From: Flaccisagitta enflata
Taxonomy: Eukaryota > Chaetognatha > Sagittoidea > Aphragmophora
Assembly: GCA_965153355.1 (NCBI GenBank)
Contig: OZ231126.1
Span: 930,001 to 994,000 of the forward strand
Length of the DNA: 64,000 bases
Direction: 5' to 3'
A program made the position numbers and the translations under genes. Below the pieces are notes generated by a model. It was not told the origin of the DNA. It saw nothing but the letters and a program-made list of their open reading frames with translations, and searched no databases. How positions within the stretch are numbered: position 1 is the stretch's first letter; every line of letters begins with the position of its first letter. Shown here piece after piece: positions 31,725-43,467 of the stretch.

Positions 31725-32540
31725 CCTTCAGGCTAATTTACCAACGGGTGTTTGATGTTTCCCACATGCTGAGGGACCCTCCCTGACCAGTCCGGGGTCT
31801 GCACACTCAAAATTGTCTTTGTCCGTCGATTGTTTCACCGTGTAAGGGTACTTTAGGGTACTTTAGGGTACTTTAGGGTACTTAAGGTACTTAAGGGCAT
31901 TTTAGGGTACATTGAATACTTAAGGATACTTTAGGGTATATTAGGTACTTAAGGGTACTTTAGGCTGCTTTAGGTACTTCAGGGTACTTTAGGCTACTTT
32001 AGGGTACTTTAGGATACTTCAGGGTACTTTAGGGTACTTCAGGGTACTATAGGGTACTAAAGATATCTAAGGGTACTATAGGGTACTTCAGGTACTTTTG
32101 GGTATTTTAGGGTACTTAAGGGTACATTAGGTACTTAAGGGTACTTTACAGTACATTAGGTACTTTAGAGTACTTCAGGGTACTTTAGAGTACTCTAGGT
32201 AATAAAGGTAATAAAGGTAGTTTAGGGTACTTTAAAGTACTTCAGGGTACTTTAGGTACTTTAGGTTACTTAAGGGTACTTTAGGTACTGAAGGGTACCT
32301 TAGGGTACTTTTGGTAGTTGAGGGTACTTTAGGTATTTAAGAGTACTTTAGGATACTTATGGGTACTCTAGGGTACTTTAGGTACCTTTACCTTTATTAC
32401 CTTAATTACCTTTATTACCATTATTAATTTATTACCTCTATTACCATTATTACCCTTATTACCCTTATTGCCTTTATTACCGTGATTACCTTAATTACCT
32501 TTATTACCACGCGACTAAGGTTTGTTGACCTTGTTTCAGA
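31725..32540. mobile_element. Family L element with (GGGTACTTTA)n and (TTACCTTTA)n cores
   Basis: Left part GCCTTCAGGCTAATTTACCA, GTCTTTGTCCGTCGATTG; about 550 bp of GGGTACTTTA/GGTACTTAA units (31846-32395); TTACC-type units (32390-32510); end CCACGCGACTAAGG and GTTGACCTTGTTTC. Confidence 0.7.
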
Positions 32541-32611
32541 ATTAGATAGCTTGCTATTTTGATTATTTGTGAATGAAACCCAGACAAGCTGAGACGTAAA
32601 ATGCTTCCCTG

Positions 32612-32790
32612 TAAAGTTACACCTGTATTACGGATTCAAGAGTAATGGAAATTCACCTAAAACGGTCATACTGATTTAGTCCTTTCATGTTAATTTCCTT
32701 CGATTTCTACATTGGAAATAACAGATCTCCGCCTACGACAGAAAAGAATTGATGGTCCCTTGAATTTCGTTATTGCGGGGTTCAACTGTG
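32612..32790. mobile_element. Mariner-like MITE (family M), uninterrupted copy
   Basis: AAGTTACACCTGTATTACGG left and CGTTATTGCGGGGTTCAACT right are imperfect inverted ends. Serves as the empty-site reference for the split copy at about 33405-35060. Confidence 0.65.
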
Positions 32791-32815
32791 CTTCACCATC
32801 GAATTGCCGTGCGGT

Positions 32816-33329
32816 TTTTAGTCGCGTGCTACGCGACTCTACACCCCACTTTGTCGGTCCGTCGGTCCGTCCGTCTCTCACACTTTACTTTTTCTGGTTT
32901 TTTTTGCGGTTTTTGGCCTCACTGCTCCTGCCCAAATGATGCAGTGACCTCAATTATGGCCCCTGCCCACCCGCACGCGACTGGGGTAGCCGTGTATCCG
33001 GCCTTGTTTCGAGCACATATAGATTACAATGCAGAAAATTTAGAATCACGACAAGTAGGGCGGCTGCCAAAGTGGCTTGATGAGTTTCTTAGTCGCGTGC
33101 TACGCGACTCTACACCCTGCTTTGTCGGTCCGTCGGTCTGCCGGTCCGTCAGTCTGTCTGTCCGTCGATTTGTCGGTCTGTCTATCCGTCGGTCCATCCG
33201 TCACACTTTACTTTTTTTTTGTTTTTGCGGTTTTTGGCCTCACTGCTCCTGCCAAATTTATCTGGTGACCTTAATTACCGCCCTGCCCATCTGCACGCGA
33301 CTGGGGTAGCCGTGTATCCGACCTTGTTT
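32816..33329. mobile_element. Two family A elements in tandem orientation
   Basis: Copies at 32816-33009 and 33088-33329 both run from AGTCGCGTGCTACGCGACTC through GGTCCGTCGGTC tracts and CACTGCTCCTGCC to GCACGCGACTGGGGTAGCCG and CTTGTTTC. The exon-like fragment 33019-33087 lies between them. Confidence 0.85.
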
Positions 33330-33404
33330 CCAAATAAGATAACTATCTATCTTGATTTCCTATTTGTGAATGAAACGCAGACAGGCATAGGCAAAAAATG
33401 CTAC

Positions 33405-35060
33405 CAAATACAGTTACACCCGTATAACAGATCCAAGAGTAATGGAGATTCACCTACAACAGATATACTATCTAGGAAATAGAAATCTTTCCACACGTTT
33501 CTGTCAATATCTCTTGTAAGAATCCTCTGATTAAGAGAAAATTGGTGACAAAAATGAAGCTATTTGAATTTCCAAGCCATCCACGCAAACCGAATCTTGC
33601 TATCTCACTGGATTTAGAAGTTATCTTACTTTGAATGAAATCATTCCTTTCTGGGCAGCGGCCCCAAAGGGGACGAAGTCCTGTAGAACACAGGGGACTT
33701 TCATTCATTCGTTTGTTTGTCTATTTGTCCCCCCCAGGCCTTCTCAGGCCTGAAATCCGCCCTCTTAGACCAAAAATCTGCATTCTCAGGCCTGAAATCT
33801 GCCCTCTCAGACCTTGAATCTGCCCTCTCAGGCCTGAAATTTACCCTTTCAGACCTAAAACCTGTCCTCTCAGCCCTTGAATCTGCCTTCTCCGCCCTAA
33901 AATCTGCCCTTTCCGATTCAAGAAAGGGTCTGGGGGGGCGGCGGACGGATGAACGAACGAAAGTCCCCTGTGTTCTACAGGACTTTGTCCCCTTTGGGGC
34001 CACTGCCCTGCCTCTCATTCCGATTTACAATCATGCAAAGCAGGGCAACGAGTATCGCTGACCATGTATTGCCCTTGGGCGACCTGTTAAGGTTACTTAA
34101 TTTGACTCTTTTAGTTGCAGACACGCAACTCTATAAGAGGCTTTGTCCATCCGTCGGTCGGTCAGTCGGTCGGTCCATCCGTCGGTCCGTCGGTCCATCG
34201 GTCGGTGGACACGAGTCGAAAAGTGAGGAGATGAGCGTTTTAGATGCTTTTTGTGCATGTGAGTGGGGGACTTGCGGTGTGGATTGGGGTTGGATGCCCC
34301 TGCCCACCCGTCCGCAACGATATTGTGACCCCGCGTCACTTGTTAAAGTAAGTTTTATCTATTTCAATATCAAAATCTCCTTTGTTTTTTCATGAATTGA
34401 CAAAAAATTGGTGGCCGAAATGAAGAGTTTTTCAAGGGCCATTTTTTTAGTTGCGGACACGCATCTCTATAAGAGGCTTTGTCCGTACGTCCGTCCATCG
34501 GTCCGTTGGTCCGTCGGTCCATCAGTCCGTGGACACAAGTCGAAAAGTGAGGAAATGAGCGTTTTAGATGCTTTTTGTGCATGTGAGTGGGGGACTTGTG
34601 GTGTGGATTGGGGTTGGATACCCCTGCCCACCCGTCCGCAACAATATTGTGACCCCACATCACTTGTTTTTTTTTTTTTTTGCGCAATAAAGTCAGTTCA
34701 GCCATTAAAGAGTTATGATCACTCAAAGATGAAAAAGAGGAAAAAAAAATCATCACTCAAAAAGGCTGGAAACTATCACTCCAAAGAGCCCCCAGAAACT
34801 ACAAATTGCTGAATCGGCTAATGGCGGTGGTAATCGAGTTAGAGGGAGCCTACATCCATTATTGATCGATTTGCAATCAACTGATGTACATGATTGTGTC
34901 AATAAATGACATGAATTGATAGGTGGAAAGATTTCTATTTCCTAGATAGTAACAACTTAGTCCTTTCACGTTAATTTCATTTGATTTCTACATTGAAAAT
35001 AACAGAAATCCGCCTATGACGAATGAAATTTGTTGATCCGTAGTTGCGGGGTTCAATTCT
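33405..35060. mobile_element. Nested complex: family M containing H (33477-34950) containing F, C and C
   Basis: Family M is split at 33476/34951. The inserted family H copy has ends ACTATCTAGGAAATAGAAAT and ATTTCTATTTCCTAGATAGT and is itself interrupted three times: family F at 33653-34086 and family C at 34111-34346 and 34449-34668. The uninterrupted H copy at 19757-20349 gives empty sites for all three; the two C insertions entered T-runs (for example CATCTTTTTGTTTTTTAGCG) without clear target duplication. Confidence 0.88.
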
Positions 35061-35094
35061 ACTTCTCCATCAAATTGCCATGCGGTTTTTTCGA

Positions 35095-35646
35095 GCAAAT
35101 AAGGACCTCTGCTTGTCTGACTTACTGCCTAAATGACTAGAGTAGACTGTAATATAATTTCAATATATTGACTCATAGAATTGTTACTGAAAACATTATT
35201 TTTTCCTGTCTATAACGGTATGCACGAGATCGATTAGGGCAGCGATAATGATCAAACTTTGGAAAAAAAAAGTATGGACAGACCAACCGACACAGCCTAA
35301 ATCCACACAATCTGCACTCACGGTAAATGGATAAAGATAGAGGCTTTATGAAAAAAAACAAGGCTGGATACACGGCCAATAAGAAGTGGCTTGAAGTGCA
35401 GGGGCAGTTATGCGGATGTGCAGGAACGGTAAGACTGGTAGGTTGAGGCAGTTTATGGGTGCAAACAATCCCTCTTGTGGAGTCACTTAGCAAGCGATTA
35501 AAAATTACAATTTAAAATCATAAAAAATGTCTATCACGATTATTTCTTAAGACTTGGAATGAATTTGCAATATTTTCAGACCTCCAGATCAGTCAAAATA
35601 CCGACAAACAAACCATCCTACCAAAAAGAAGCTTGCAGGGCGTGTA
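35095..35646. other. Spacer with a family B remnant
   Basis: AT-rich sequence with one degraded family B copy (AACAAGGCTGGATACACGGC at 35360). No coding region is recognised. Confidence 0.5.
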
Positions 35647-36205
35647 ACAAGGTGTGCAAAATTATCCGCAATAGCTTAATGGAAATAAAACTATACTCAA
35701 AAGTGACCTAGCACTATGAAATTTGGACCAAAGTGCCCCAGTTAATTATACTAGAAGCTAGAATTGATTGCAATGGGAGTCAAATGATTTTAAGCAAAGA
35801 TTTTGATTTTGACAGGATTTTATTTCATTGGTAAAAAAGATAATAAAATCATAGATTCTTGTATTTGTGACTACTCAATAATGATTTTTTTTGCTCGACA
35901 CACATTATGCTGAGGGAGGTAAATTATATCAACATGAATGGAGCTCATTTAAGCAAATAAACAAGGCCTAAAGAGCAAGGAAAACTAATAACAGAATTTC
36001 AGAATATTTTGATAAATTTTTGAAAGGAGTGTTTTATAACTATAAAATTTACCTAAAAAGTTCTCTCACTGACTTTGTGAATTTCAGTTTTGAATACTAA
36101 AAAGAATATTTTTTCTTACCTACCACTCATACTTTCAAAAATCATTATCCTCAATATTATTCAAGAAAATTAAGTGCCTTTTGCGGATAATTTTGCACAC
36201 CCTGT
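35647..36205. mobile_element. Mariner-type MITE (family G), second copy
   Basis: ACAAGGTGTGCAAAATTATC and GATAATTTTGCACACCCTGT ends flanked by TA. It ends about 40 bp beyond the stop codon of the first dispanin gene, so it probably forms part of its 3' region. Confidence 0.88.
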
Positions 36206-36246
36206 TATCCCACTACGCACTGACCGACTTAGCGCCAATGAAGATT

Positions 36247-37290
36247 TCAGATTTTACGCCAATCTATTTGAAATTTGATAAATTTTACAATCATATAAAG
36301 AAAGACAGCGATGAAGAATGTTAGAAAAGCTCCTGCCACGAAACGCCTCGTCAGCCGGTAATACTCTTGCGCTTCCGTCACCTGAACACAAAAGACAAAG
36401 TCATTTCAATGAGTTACGATGACTACGGCTACCCCAGTCGAGTGCGAGTGGGCAACTAGTTATATGAATTTTACATAATACCTCATACTAGTTTTACTAC
36501 AAAGTTTGTAAAAAACTCTTTTGCGCACCCTTTGGCCAAAAAGTAAACACACATACGGATTTAGGAAGAGGGTCTGTCCGTCGGTCCGTCCGCTGCTCCT
36601 GCCAAAGCGCTTGGCCGGCCCCTGCCCCTGCCCGTCTGCCCGCGACTAAGTTTGTCGTGTTTCCGACCTGGTTTAAGAGTAGACTTTTAAGATTCTGTTC
36701 TTTTTTTCTTTCATTGAACTTACATTTCCGTTACTGAGAGCTTCTCTCGTCCGGATCGCGTTGTAGAGTGCCACAGAACCAAGACAAAAGCAGTTGCAAA
36801 AGATGCAAGAAATGATGGCCAATGGTAAATAGTCTGGTCCAATGCCCGCCCCTGGAGCGAGCGGCACAAACTGGGTATCAGCTGGTACCGTTACTGGAGT
36901 CAGTGTGCTCGGATAGTAATTGGTCGGACTAGGAGCCAATGTCACAGGTTGGAAGTTGGTATGGGTCGGGGTTGCTGCCGGTGGCGGTGGGTAGGGCACT
37001 AATACCGGCGGGTAAGGGCCTGTTGCTGCCGGTGGGTAAGGGGTTGGCCCCACAGGATTTGGCGCTTGAAAATTGATGTGTCCCGGACTTGCTGATGGTG
37101 GATATGGGTTTAGTTCCAACCCCGTGGGCTCGAAGTTGGTGCGGGTTGGAGTTACTACTGGTGGGTAAGGAGTCGAGCTCACAGGTGCCTTGAAAGGGTC
37201 ATGTCCTGGACTTTGTGTTGGACCCATTGATACTGCAGAATTGTAATCAGGAGGAGGAGCCGAAGGCATTTTCTCCGTTTCAGGATCCAT
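36247..37290 (-). CDS. CD225/dispanin family proline-rich two-helix membrane protein, copy 1
   Basis: Exon 1 is 37290-36724 and exon 2 is 36381-36247 (stop TGA). The junction GGAAAT|GTAAGT to TTCAG|GTGACGG is phase 0 and gives SNGN|VTEAQEYYRLTRRF. Predicted 233 residues. The N-terminal two-thirds is Pro/Tyr/Thr-rich (PSAPPPDYNSAV, repeated PYPP, THTNFQPVTLAP). A first hydrophobic segment DYLPLAIISCIFCNCFCLGS carries the cysteine cluster typical of CD225 proteins, then the loop ALYNAIRTREALSNGN, then the second helix FVAGAFLTFFIAVFLYMIV. CD225 proteins (IFITM, PRRT, SynDIG groups) are small re-entrant/transmembrane proteins acting on vesicle or plasma membranes; the specific role here is not inferable. 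ATG at 37290 is chosen because the codons upstream include no in-frame ATG. The intron contains truncated family A fragments. Confidence 0.85.
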
Positions 37291-37429
37291 CGTTTTCACT
37301 CCTCTTTATCTTTTTGTAAGATCTTTTTAGTGAATGAAATTGCGTTCAGGAACTGTGAAAAATTCTGTTCAGAAAACCGTTGTTGACTTACCATATATTG
37401 TCAGACAATAAATGTATGTGAACAGAGAG

Positions 37430-37700
37430 TCTTGTGACACACACATAAGCGCGCGCAGTAGCAGCGCTGTAGCTGTTGGATTAGAAGCTCCAGAAGCTGG
37501 GTTGTAGTGGGACATCTCTAAAAATCATGTATTTGCCTTCTCACGATTGCTCTTATGTTTTGTGATGCATCATTTGGTCTTCATCTCGGGTGTTGCAGTT
37601 AATGGAAGAAATGTTCTTTAGAAGCTAAGTTATGAAAGTTGAAACAACAGTGCCCTTACAAAAGAAGGCCAGAATTCTCCAATTTACAGAGGATGAAAGC
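37430..37700 (-). promoter_or_regulatory. Conserved 5' flank shared by both dispanin genes
   Basis: GTAGTGGGACATCTCT, TTGCTCTTATGTTTTGTGAT and AGCTCCAGAAGCTGGGTT are repeated at 48565-48800 upstream of copy 2. Conservation outside the coding region indicates a shared promoter/5' UTR or merely the extent of the duplication; no TATA box is obvious. Confidence 0.5.
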
Positions 37701-37859
37701 CTTGCAAGCTTTCAATGGTGTTTACTCCGGATTGCTCACAACTATCCTTTACCAGTAATGGCGGCTGTCGCCGTGAGGAAAAAGTCGTAAGCGTTGTTCA
37801 CTTTTCACCAAGCATTTGTCAATACAACTCTTTTTATTTGTTAGATCAAATTGGGAGCA

Positions 37860-38310
37860 ATTGTATGCATTGGTTGCACTGAAAATCAGAGAAAAATAGG
37901 TCTGTGCCAAATGAGCTAGATGAGCTAAGATATTCAAAATCACTCAACAAGATAACCAGCTATGCTTACTGACATGCTTTCTTGTATTTGCATGCTTAAA
38001 TCATAACATTCATTTATCTGTTTTAAAATAAAAAAAAAGCAAGCTAAATGAGCTAAATGAGCTAAATGAGCTAGAATACTCAAAAACACCCTCACAGATG
38101 AGCAACTCTGCTCACTGACATGCTTTCTTGTATTTGCATGCTCAAACATGTATCAAAATATTTATTCATTTATCGCATTTTAAATCAGAAAAACAGACTG
38201 AGCTAAATGAGCTAAATGAGCTAAAATGCTCAGAAACACCCTCACAGATGAGCAGATATGCTCATAAACATGTTTTCTTGTATTTGCATGCTCAAACAAA
38301 CATAAATACA
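37860..38310. repeat. Tandem repeat of about 148 bp, three copies, with GAGCTAAAT sub-repeats
   Basis: ACATGCTTTCTTGTATTTGC recurs at 37972, 38118 and, with one change, 38268. The spacers hold 2-4 GAGCTAAAT units. No coding sense. Confidence 0.85.
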
Positions 38311-38799
38311 CTCCTTTTTTGATCCTACTCAAAATCATAAAAAATCGAAAAAAATTTAATTCACAATTTTCATAAATTAATCTTTAAAAATTCATAGCGC
38401 AAAAAATTTTGGCAAAGAGCATTCTGCTTGGCGCCAAATGAAAGAGAATTATCAAATTTACTTACCTTATTAATTTCATTGGAGGCCCCATTTGGTCGGT
38501 GGAGATTCCTAACTTTCTCATAAGATAATGAAAACCCTGTTTTTCTCGAATATGTCAAAAAGTCGAAGACTGACTTCGACTTTTTTCCCGACAATTAACA
38601 AAAGAAATGCTTACCTGAAAAAAACATCAGCTTGACTGCATACCTCATTGGTATAGGTTCGGACAGGCCTATACCATTTAAGACACACAAAATCTCTTAC
38701 AAAAGTAACAATCAAAGATTACTAATGTACTGGTGGAAGTACTGACACTTGCAATATTGATTAAAAAACCATACCCTTAGAGGCAAGAATCGGGGTACA

Positions 38800-39016
38800 A
38801 CCATATGGGACCGTCGGCATTCTGTACCAAGGTACTGATACTTATGAAAGTTGAAACAACATTGCCCTTACACAAAAAGGCCAGATTTCTCCAATTTATA
38901 AAGGATGAAACATCTTTGATCACAATTCACATTGTATTTGATTGCCCATTTATGGCCGGAAGTGTAGAAATGCATCACCTCTTTTTAATTCTCTCCCCTA
39001 TTACTCTTTAACACAT

Positions 39017-39080
<64 letters not shown>

Positions 39081-39173
39081 TGTTCACACTATAATGAATA
39101 GTCGCAAAAGCGTCAGATGGTCAGCGGTACCCATTGCCCCTATGTGAGTGTATGTGGGTGTCAGGTGGTTAGA
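38800..39173. repeat. Duplicated flank segment and (CT)n
   Basis: GAAAGTTGAAACAACATTGC (38846) repeats 37635-37697 in diverged form. (CT)n lies at 39013-39077, matching (CT)n at 48887-48983 in the second dispanin block. Confidence 0.75.
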
Positions 39174-39790
39174 GGGGCAGCGGCCCCGAAGGGGCCGATG
39201 ACCTATGCTGTTTTTATTTGAGCTTCAAGGCTAGAATTAGGGCCTGCAGGTTGGGATATGAGCCTTGAGGCTGGGATTTGAACCTCAAGGCTGGGATTTG
39301 AGCCTCGACACTGGGATTTGAGCCTCAAGGCTGGCTTTGAGGCTAGGATTTGAGCCTTGAGGCTAGGATTTGGGCCTCAAGCCCAGGATATGGGCCTCGA
39401 GGCTGGGATTTGAGCCTCGAAGCTGGGATTTGAGCCACGAGGCTGGAATTTGAGCCTGGAGACATGGATTTGAGACTCGAGACTGGGATTTGAGCTTTGA
39501 GGCTGGGGTTTGAGCCTCAAGGCTGAGATTTGAGCCTCGTGGCTGGGATTTGAGCCTCCCGGCTGGGATTTGAGCCCCCAGGCTGGGATTCGAGATTCCA
39601 GCCTGGGATTTGAGCCTCGAGGCTAGGATTTGGGCCTTGAGACTAGGATTTGGGCCTCAAGACTAGGATTCCAGCCTCGAGGGGGGGACGGAGAAGAAGA
39701 AGGAGGAGAAGGAGGAGGAGGAGAAGAAGAAGGAGAAATTTCCCCTATGTGTGAAAGCATAGGTCATCGGCCCCTTCGGGGCCGCTGCCC
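39174..39790. mobile_element. Family F variant with a 20-bp GGCTGGGATTTGAGCCTCGA core
   Basis: About 34-bp inverted ends: GGGGCAGCGGCCCCGAAGGG CCGATGACCTATGC and its complement at 39757-39790. The interior is about 23 units of the 20-bp minisatellite plus a GGAGAAGAAG tract. The ends match family F but the core is unrelated to the TCAGGCCTGAAAT core of other copies. Confidence 0.82.
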
Positions 39791-39794
39791 AAAA

Positions 39795-39980
39795 ACGGAG
39801 CGATTGACAAGCAGGCGAGTTAAACTGATTGGCAAACAAACCATCAAACGAATGTCGACGGAAACAACCAAATTTCGGGACTTAAAAGGTGTTCTTTTGT
39901 CAGCTGCTCATTGACTTGAACGACATCTTGTTTTAGCTCAGCGACTTCTTTTGACTTTTGCCTTTGCTCTTAAAGAATGC
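39795..39980. other. Conserved duplicated block of unknown nature
   Basis: TTGACAAGCAGGCGAGTTA, TCGACGGAAACA, AATTTCGGGACTT and CGACATCTTGTTTTAGCTCA recur at 49057-49260 at the same relative position beyond the second dispanin gene. On + the second copy reads KLTSRRVILMETEWKKTAPF then DQRIKKRTSTETSEFRDF. On - it reads QRQKSKEVTELKQDVVPVEE KW. Either may be an exon; I cannot decide. Confidence 0.45.
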
Positions 39981-40074
39981 TTAGACACATATGAATGGTT
40001 TCTAATTCGTCATAACATGTCAGAACATACACATTGTATACATCTAAGGCTACAGAAAAAAATACAAAAAAACA

Positions 40075-41548
40075 TCAGACCATGAATTCAGACATATGTT
40101 TGACAACACTATTACCTATGTTTGGTAATTTAGAATGAAAAGACGCCCTTCTCTTTGCAAAAATCGTGAACAGATCTGGATAACCCAGACCTGCTCTAAA
40201 ATCACGGATACTTTCCCATCTATTGAAAGTAAAGATTTTTCGTATCGCGTCATTAACCGCGTTGTTATTTTTATTCATCTCGTTTGAGGTGAAAACTTTT
40301 ACATTAGCAGCATAGGTAAGATTCGGGATACACGTGGAGTATAATAATTGCATCAAAACTGTTTCACTTGGGCGTGTGTAGGCATTAAAAAGTGAATTGA
40401 AAGAGGCGTAAAAGTTTCGAGGATCCGTATTAGGACTAAATGTGACACTTTTTCCACTTTGTAAGTAAAGTCCCAGATAACCATGGCAAAATAAAAAAAG
40501 ACAGTAATTTTCAAAATGATATTGTGAGCTCATTTTTTAAAGCAGCTTTATGATTTTAAAGGCTATGATAGTTTGTCAAATTTGCTACCTAGCAAAAAAA
40601 TCAGATCTTGAAAAAGTTGATTTTTGCGCCCATAGCATTAATTTTTGCAAAATTTGTTTATCGAACAATCGTTGAGTTGGTTTCAGTTTCCGTTTAGATC
40701 TGACTTTGAAAATCAACTGTGAGCTCAATTTTTAGAGCAAGATCAAAATTTTTGAGATGGTGATAACATGTCAAATTTTTGACACAGTGAAAAAATCAGA
40801 ACTCAAAAAAGTTTATTTTTGTAGCTGCAACATCAATTTTTGTAAAATTGGTTCAGGTTGGATAGCAAAAATAAATAAACATTTATCTAGAAATGATTTC
40901 AAATGTTCATTTTTTTTAAGTAGCTTTACATTTTATTTAGGTGGTGATAGTATTTCAAGTTTTTGACACAGCAAAAAAATCCGAACTCAAAAATATGTAT
41001 TTTGGCACTGGTGTCATCAATTTTTGTGAATAGACCTCCGATAGAAACTCTAGTATTGATATCCAGTTTTGACAGATTTTACAAGAATTGATGTAGAAGG
41101 TACAAAAATACACTTTTTTGAATTCTGATTTTTTTGCTGTGTCAGAAATTTGACCTGCTATCACCATATAAGAAATATTGATCTTGCTCTAAAAGTTGAG
41201 CTCACAGTAAATTTTCAAAGTTGGATCTAAACTGAAACTTATTTGGCGATGACTCAATTGACAAATTTTGCAAAACTCAATGCTACGGGCGCAAAAATCA
41301 ACTTTTTCAAGATCTGATTTTTTTACCAGGTAGTAAATTTAACACACTATCAGAGTCTAAAAAATTATAAAGCTGCTCTGAAATATGAGCTCACAATATC
41401 ATTTAGAAAATTACTGTCTTTTTTTATTTTGCCATAGTAACCACCATTCTGAAACAAACTGTATGGGTTCATTATTTAGGTACAGAGAGCAGTGAGACAA
41501 TTGTCCTTTACCAAAAAACATAGCTTTGCTTTTCTTAGGATTGAAAGT
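40075..41548 (-). pseudogene. LINE reverse-transcriptase C-terminal relic, split by a fold-back element
   Basis: Two pieces on the minus strand: 41548-41438 (FNPKKSKAMFFGKGQLSHCS then LYLNNEPIQFVSEWW) and 40479-40075 (YLGLYLQSGKSVTF, RNFYASFNSLFNAYTRPSET VLMQLLYSTCIPNLTYAANV, AIRKIFTFNRWESIRDF). These are the end of the RT domain and the following thumb-like region of a CR1/Jockey-type LINE. The YADD-containing part is absent. A one-base shift is needed at the insertion point, so it is dead. Confidence 0.82.
40480..41437. mobile_element. 958-bp fold-back MITE (family K) inserted in the LINE relic
   Basis: Ends ACCATGGCAAAATAAAAAAA and TTTTTTTATTTTGCCATAGT flanked by TA (40478-79, 41438-39). 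Arms of about 400 bp are imperfect inverted repeats, for example ATGATATTGTGAGCTCATTT against 41385-41402 and AAAAATCAGATCTTGAAAAAG. Its tips resemble those of family J. Confidence 0.88.
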
Positions 41549-41649
41549 AAGGCTAAATAAAATATATATCTAAGACAGGGGTCAATGTCCACGGATCAAA
41601 CCATGTCAGCCCTTCATGGTACCCCATGGGGCTTCAAAAAAATGGGGGG

Positions 41650-42130
41650 GGGGGCAGGGCAGTATTTGAGGTCACTGGACCATTTGGGCAGCAGCAGTGA
41701 GGTCTAAAAACAAGGCCGGATACACGGCTACCCCAGTCGCGGGCGGGCTGTTGTTGAGGTCACCCTATCATTTGGGCAGGAGCAGTGGGGCCAAAGACTG
41801 CAAAAACCAAAAAAAAGTAAAGTGTGACGGATGGACCGACGGACGGATGGACGGACGGACTGACGGACGGACAAAGCAGGGTGTGGAGATGCGTAGCACG
41901 CGACTAATGAAAATAAATGAAAATCATAAAAAAAGTAAAACGTAATGGACCAACCAACCAACGGACGGACTGACAAAGCGGGGTGTAGAGTCGCGTAGCA
42001 GGGGACTGAAAACAAATCCATAATTATAAAGCAATCACTCGCGTCCTTCCATCTCAATACATAATGTTTGTCCGAAAAAAAGTTCCATTTTGAACTCTGT
42101 CTGTCCGTCCATCCGTCGGTCAGTAACACT
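41650..42130. mobile_element. Family A elements, one complete and two partial
   Basis: Complete copy 41708-41910 (AACAAGGCCGGATACACGGC ... GCACGCGACTAA); partial copies before (41655-41706) and after (41915-42008, ending GTAGAGTCGCGTAGCAGGGG). Confidence 0.75.
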
Positions 42131-43187
42131 TTGCATTTTTGCGATGTTTTTGGCCATTTTGGGTCGTCTGGAGTTGTTTTGAGTCATTTTTTGTTGCTTT
42201 TGGTCATTTTTGGTTGCTTTTAGTCATTTTTGGTCATTTTTGATCATTTACGTCATTTTGTTCACTTTTGTCATTTGTGTCGTTTTTAGGCATTTAAAGT
42301 AGTTTTAAGTCATTTTAAGTCATTTTGAGACATTTCAGGTCATTTTTGGTCATTTATTACGGTTTTTGGTATGTTTTGATCATTTAACTCATTTTTGTCC
42401 TTTTTTGTTGTTTTTTGTCTTAATGGGTCTTCTTTGGACATTATGGGTCACTTTGGGTCATTGTCGGTCATTTTGGGTCATCTTGAGTCGTCTTGGGTCA
42501 TTTTGGGTTGTTTTAAGTTCAAGGCTAGAGCCTCCAGGTTAGAGCCTCCGGGCTGGGACTTTGTTTTTTGTCAATCTTTGGGATTTTGTCATGTTTTGTC
42601 ATAGTGGATTTTTTGGAGTTATTCTTAGTCATTTTGAGGCATTTTCAGTCTTTTGAAGTCATTTTGAGGCATTTTCAGTCTTTTGAAGTCATTTTGGGTC
42701 AATTAAAGTCACTCGGCGTCATTTTGAATCGTTTTGTCGTTTCCTATTTTGAAACTGGTGGGTTTTGAGGCTTGGGTTAAGAGTGGTGGGTTTCATGGTT
42801 TGAGTTGAAACTGGTGGGTCTCAAGGCTTAAATTGAAACTGGTGGGTTTCAAAGCTTTAATTGCATGTGATGGGTTTTGGGGCTGAGGTTGGGACTAGAG
42901 GATTTTGGAGCTTGGGTTGGGGACGGTGAGTTTAAAGATTTGGGTGAAACTTGTGGCGTTTAAGGGTTAGAATTGGGGCTGGTGGGTTCCGGGGCTTGAA
43001 TTCAGACTGGTGGGTTTCAAGGCTTAAATTGAAAGTGGTAGGTCTCAGGGTTTTAAATAAAGGTGAGGGGTTTCACAGCTTGGAATGAGACTGCAGGGAT
43101 TTCAGGCTTTGATTGAAACTGGTGGAGTAAGGCCAATGAAACTATCTATGTCTCGCACGCGACTTATAGGTGTTGGCCTTGTTTTTG
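42090..43187. mobile_element. Large family A' element with several minisatellite cores
   Basis: GTCTGTCCGTCCATCCGTCG, then GTCATTTTTGGTCATTTTGG units (42140-42730), then about 29-bp AAACTGGTGGGTTTCAAGGC units (42750-43130), ending GTCTCGCACGCGACTTATAG and GTGTTGGCCTTGTTTTT. No gene is seen. Confidence 0.7.
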
Positions 43188-43467
43188 TGGAAAGAAGACC
43201 GTCTCAATATCATTTGTGAAGGTTTCTAAAACTTTTCGAGTACAGTTAAGCTTCACTTGAAGGCACTTGAAGGCATTTGAAGGGACCGACTTATTCTGCC
43301 AGACTCATGCAGACAAGTTTTTGTCTAAAATCAAGGCCAAGAATTTTACCAATTTTGTCGCGTCAAGGCCTGTTTCTTACTTTTTATCAAAAATCGAGTT
43401 TTCATAGTAGAGTATTCATTAGAGTAGAGTAGAGTATTTATTAAGTAGAGTAGAGTAGAGTATTTAT

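Noticed and set aside
36673-37299. Start of dispanin copy 1 three codons upstream (37299)
   Set aside because: That codon is GTG; the ATG at 37290 matches the start of the paralogue.
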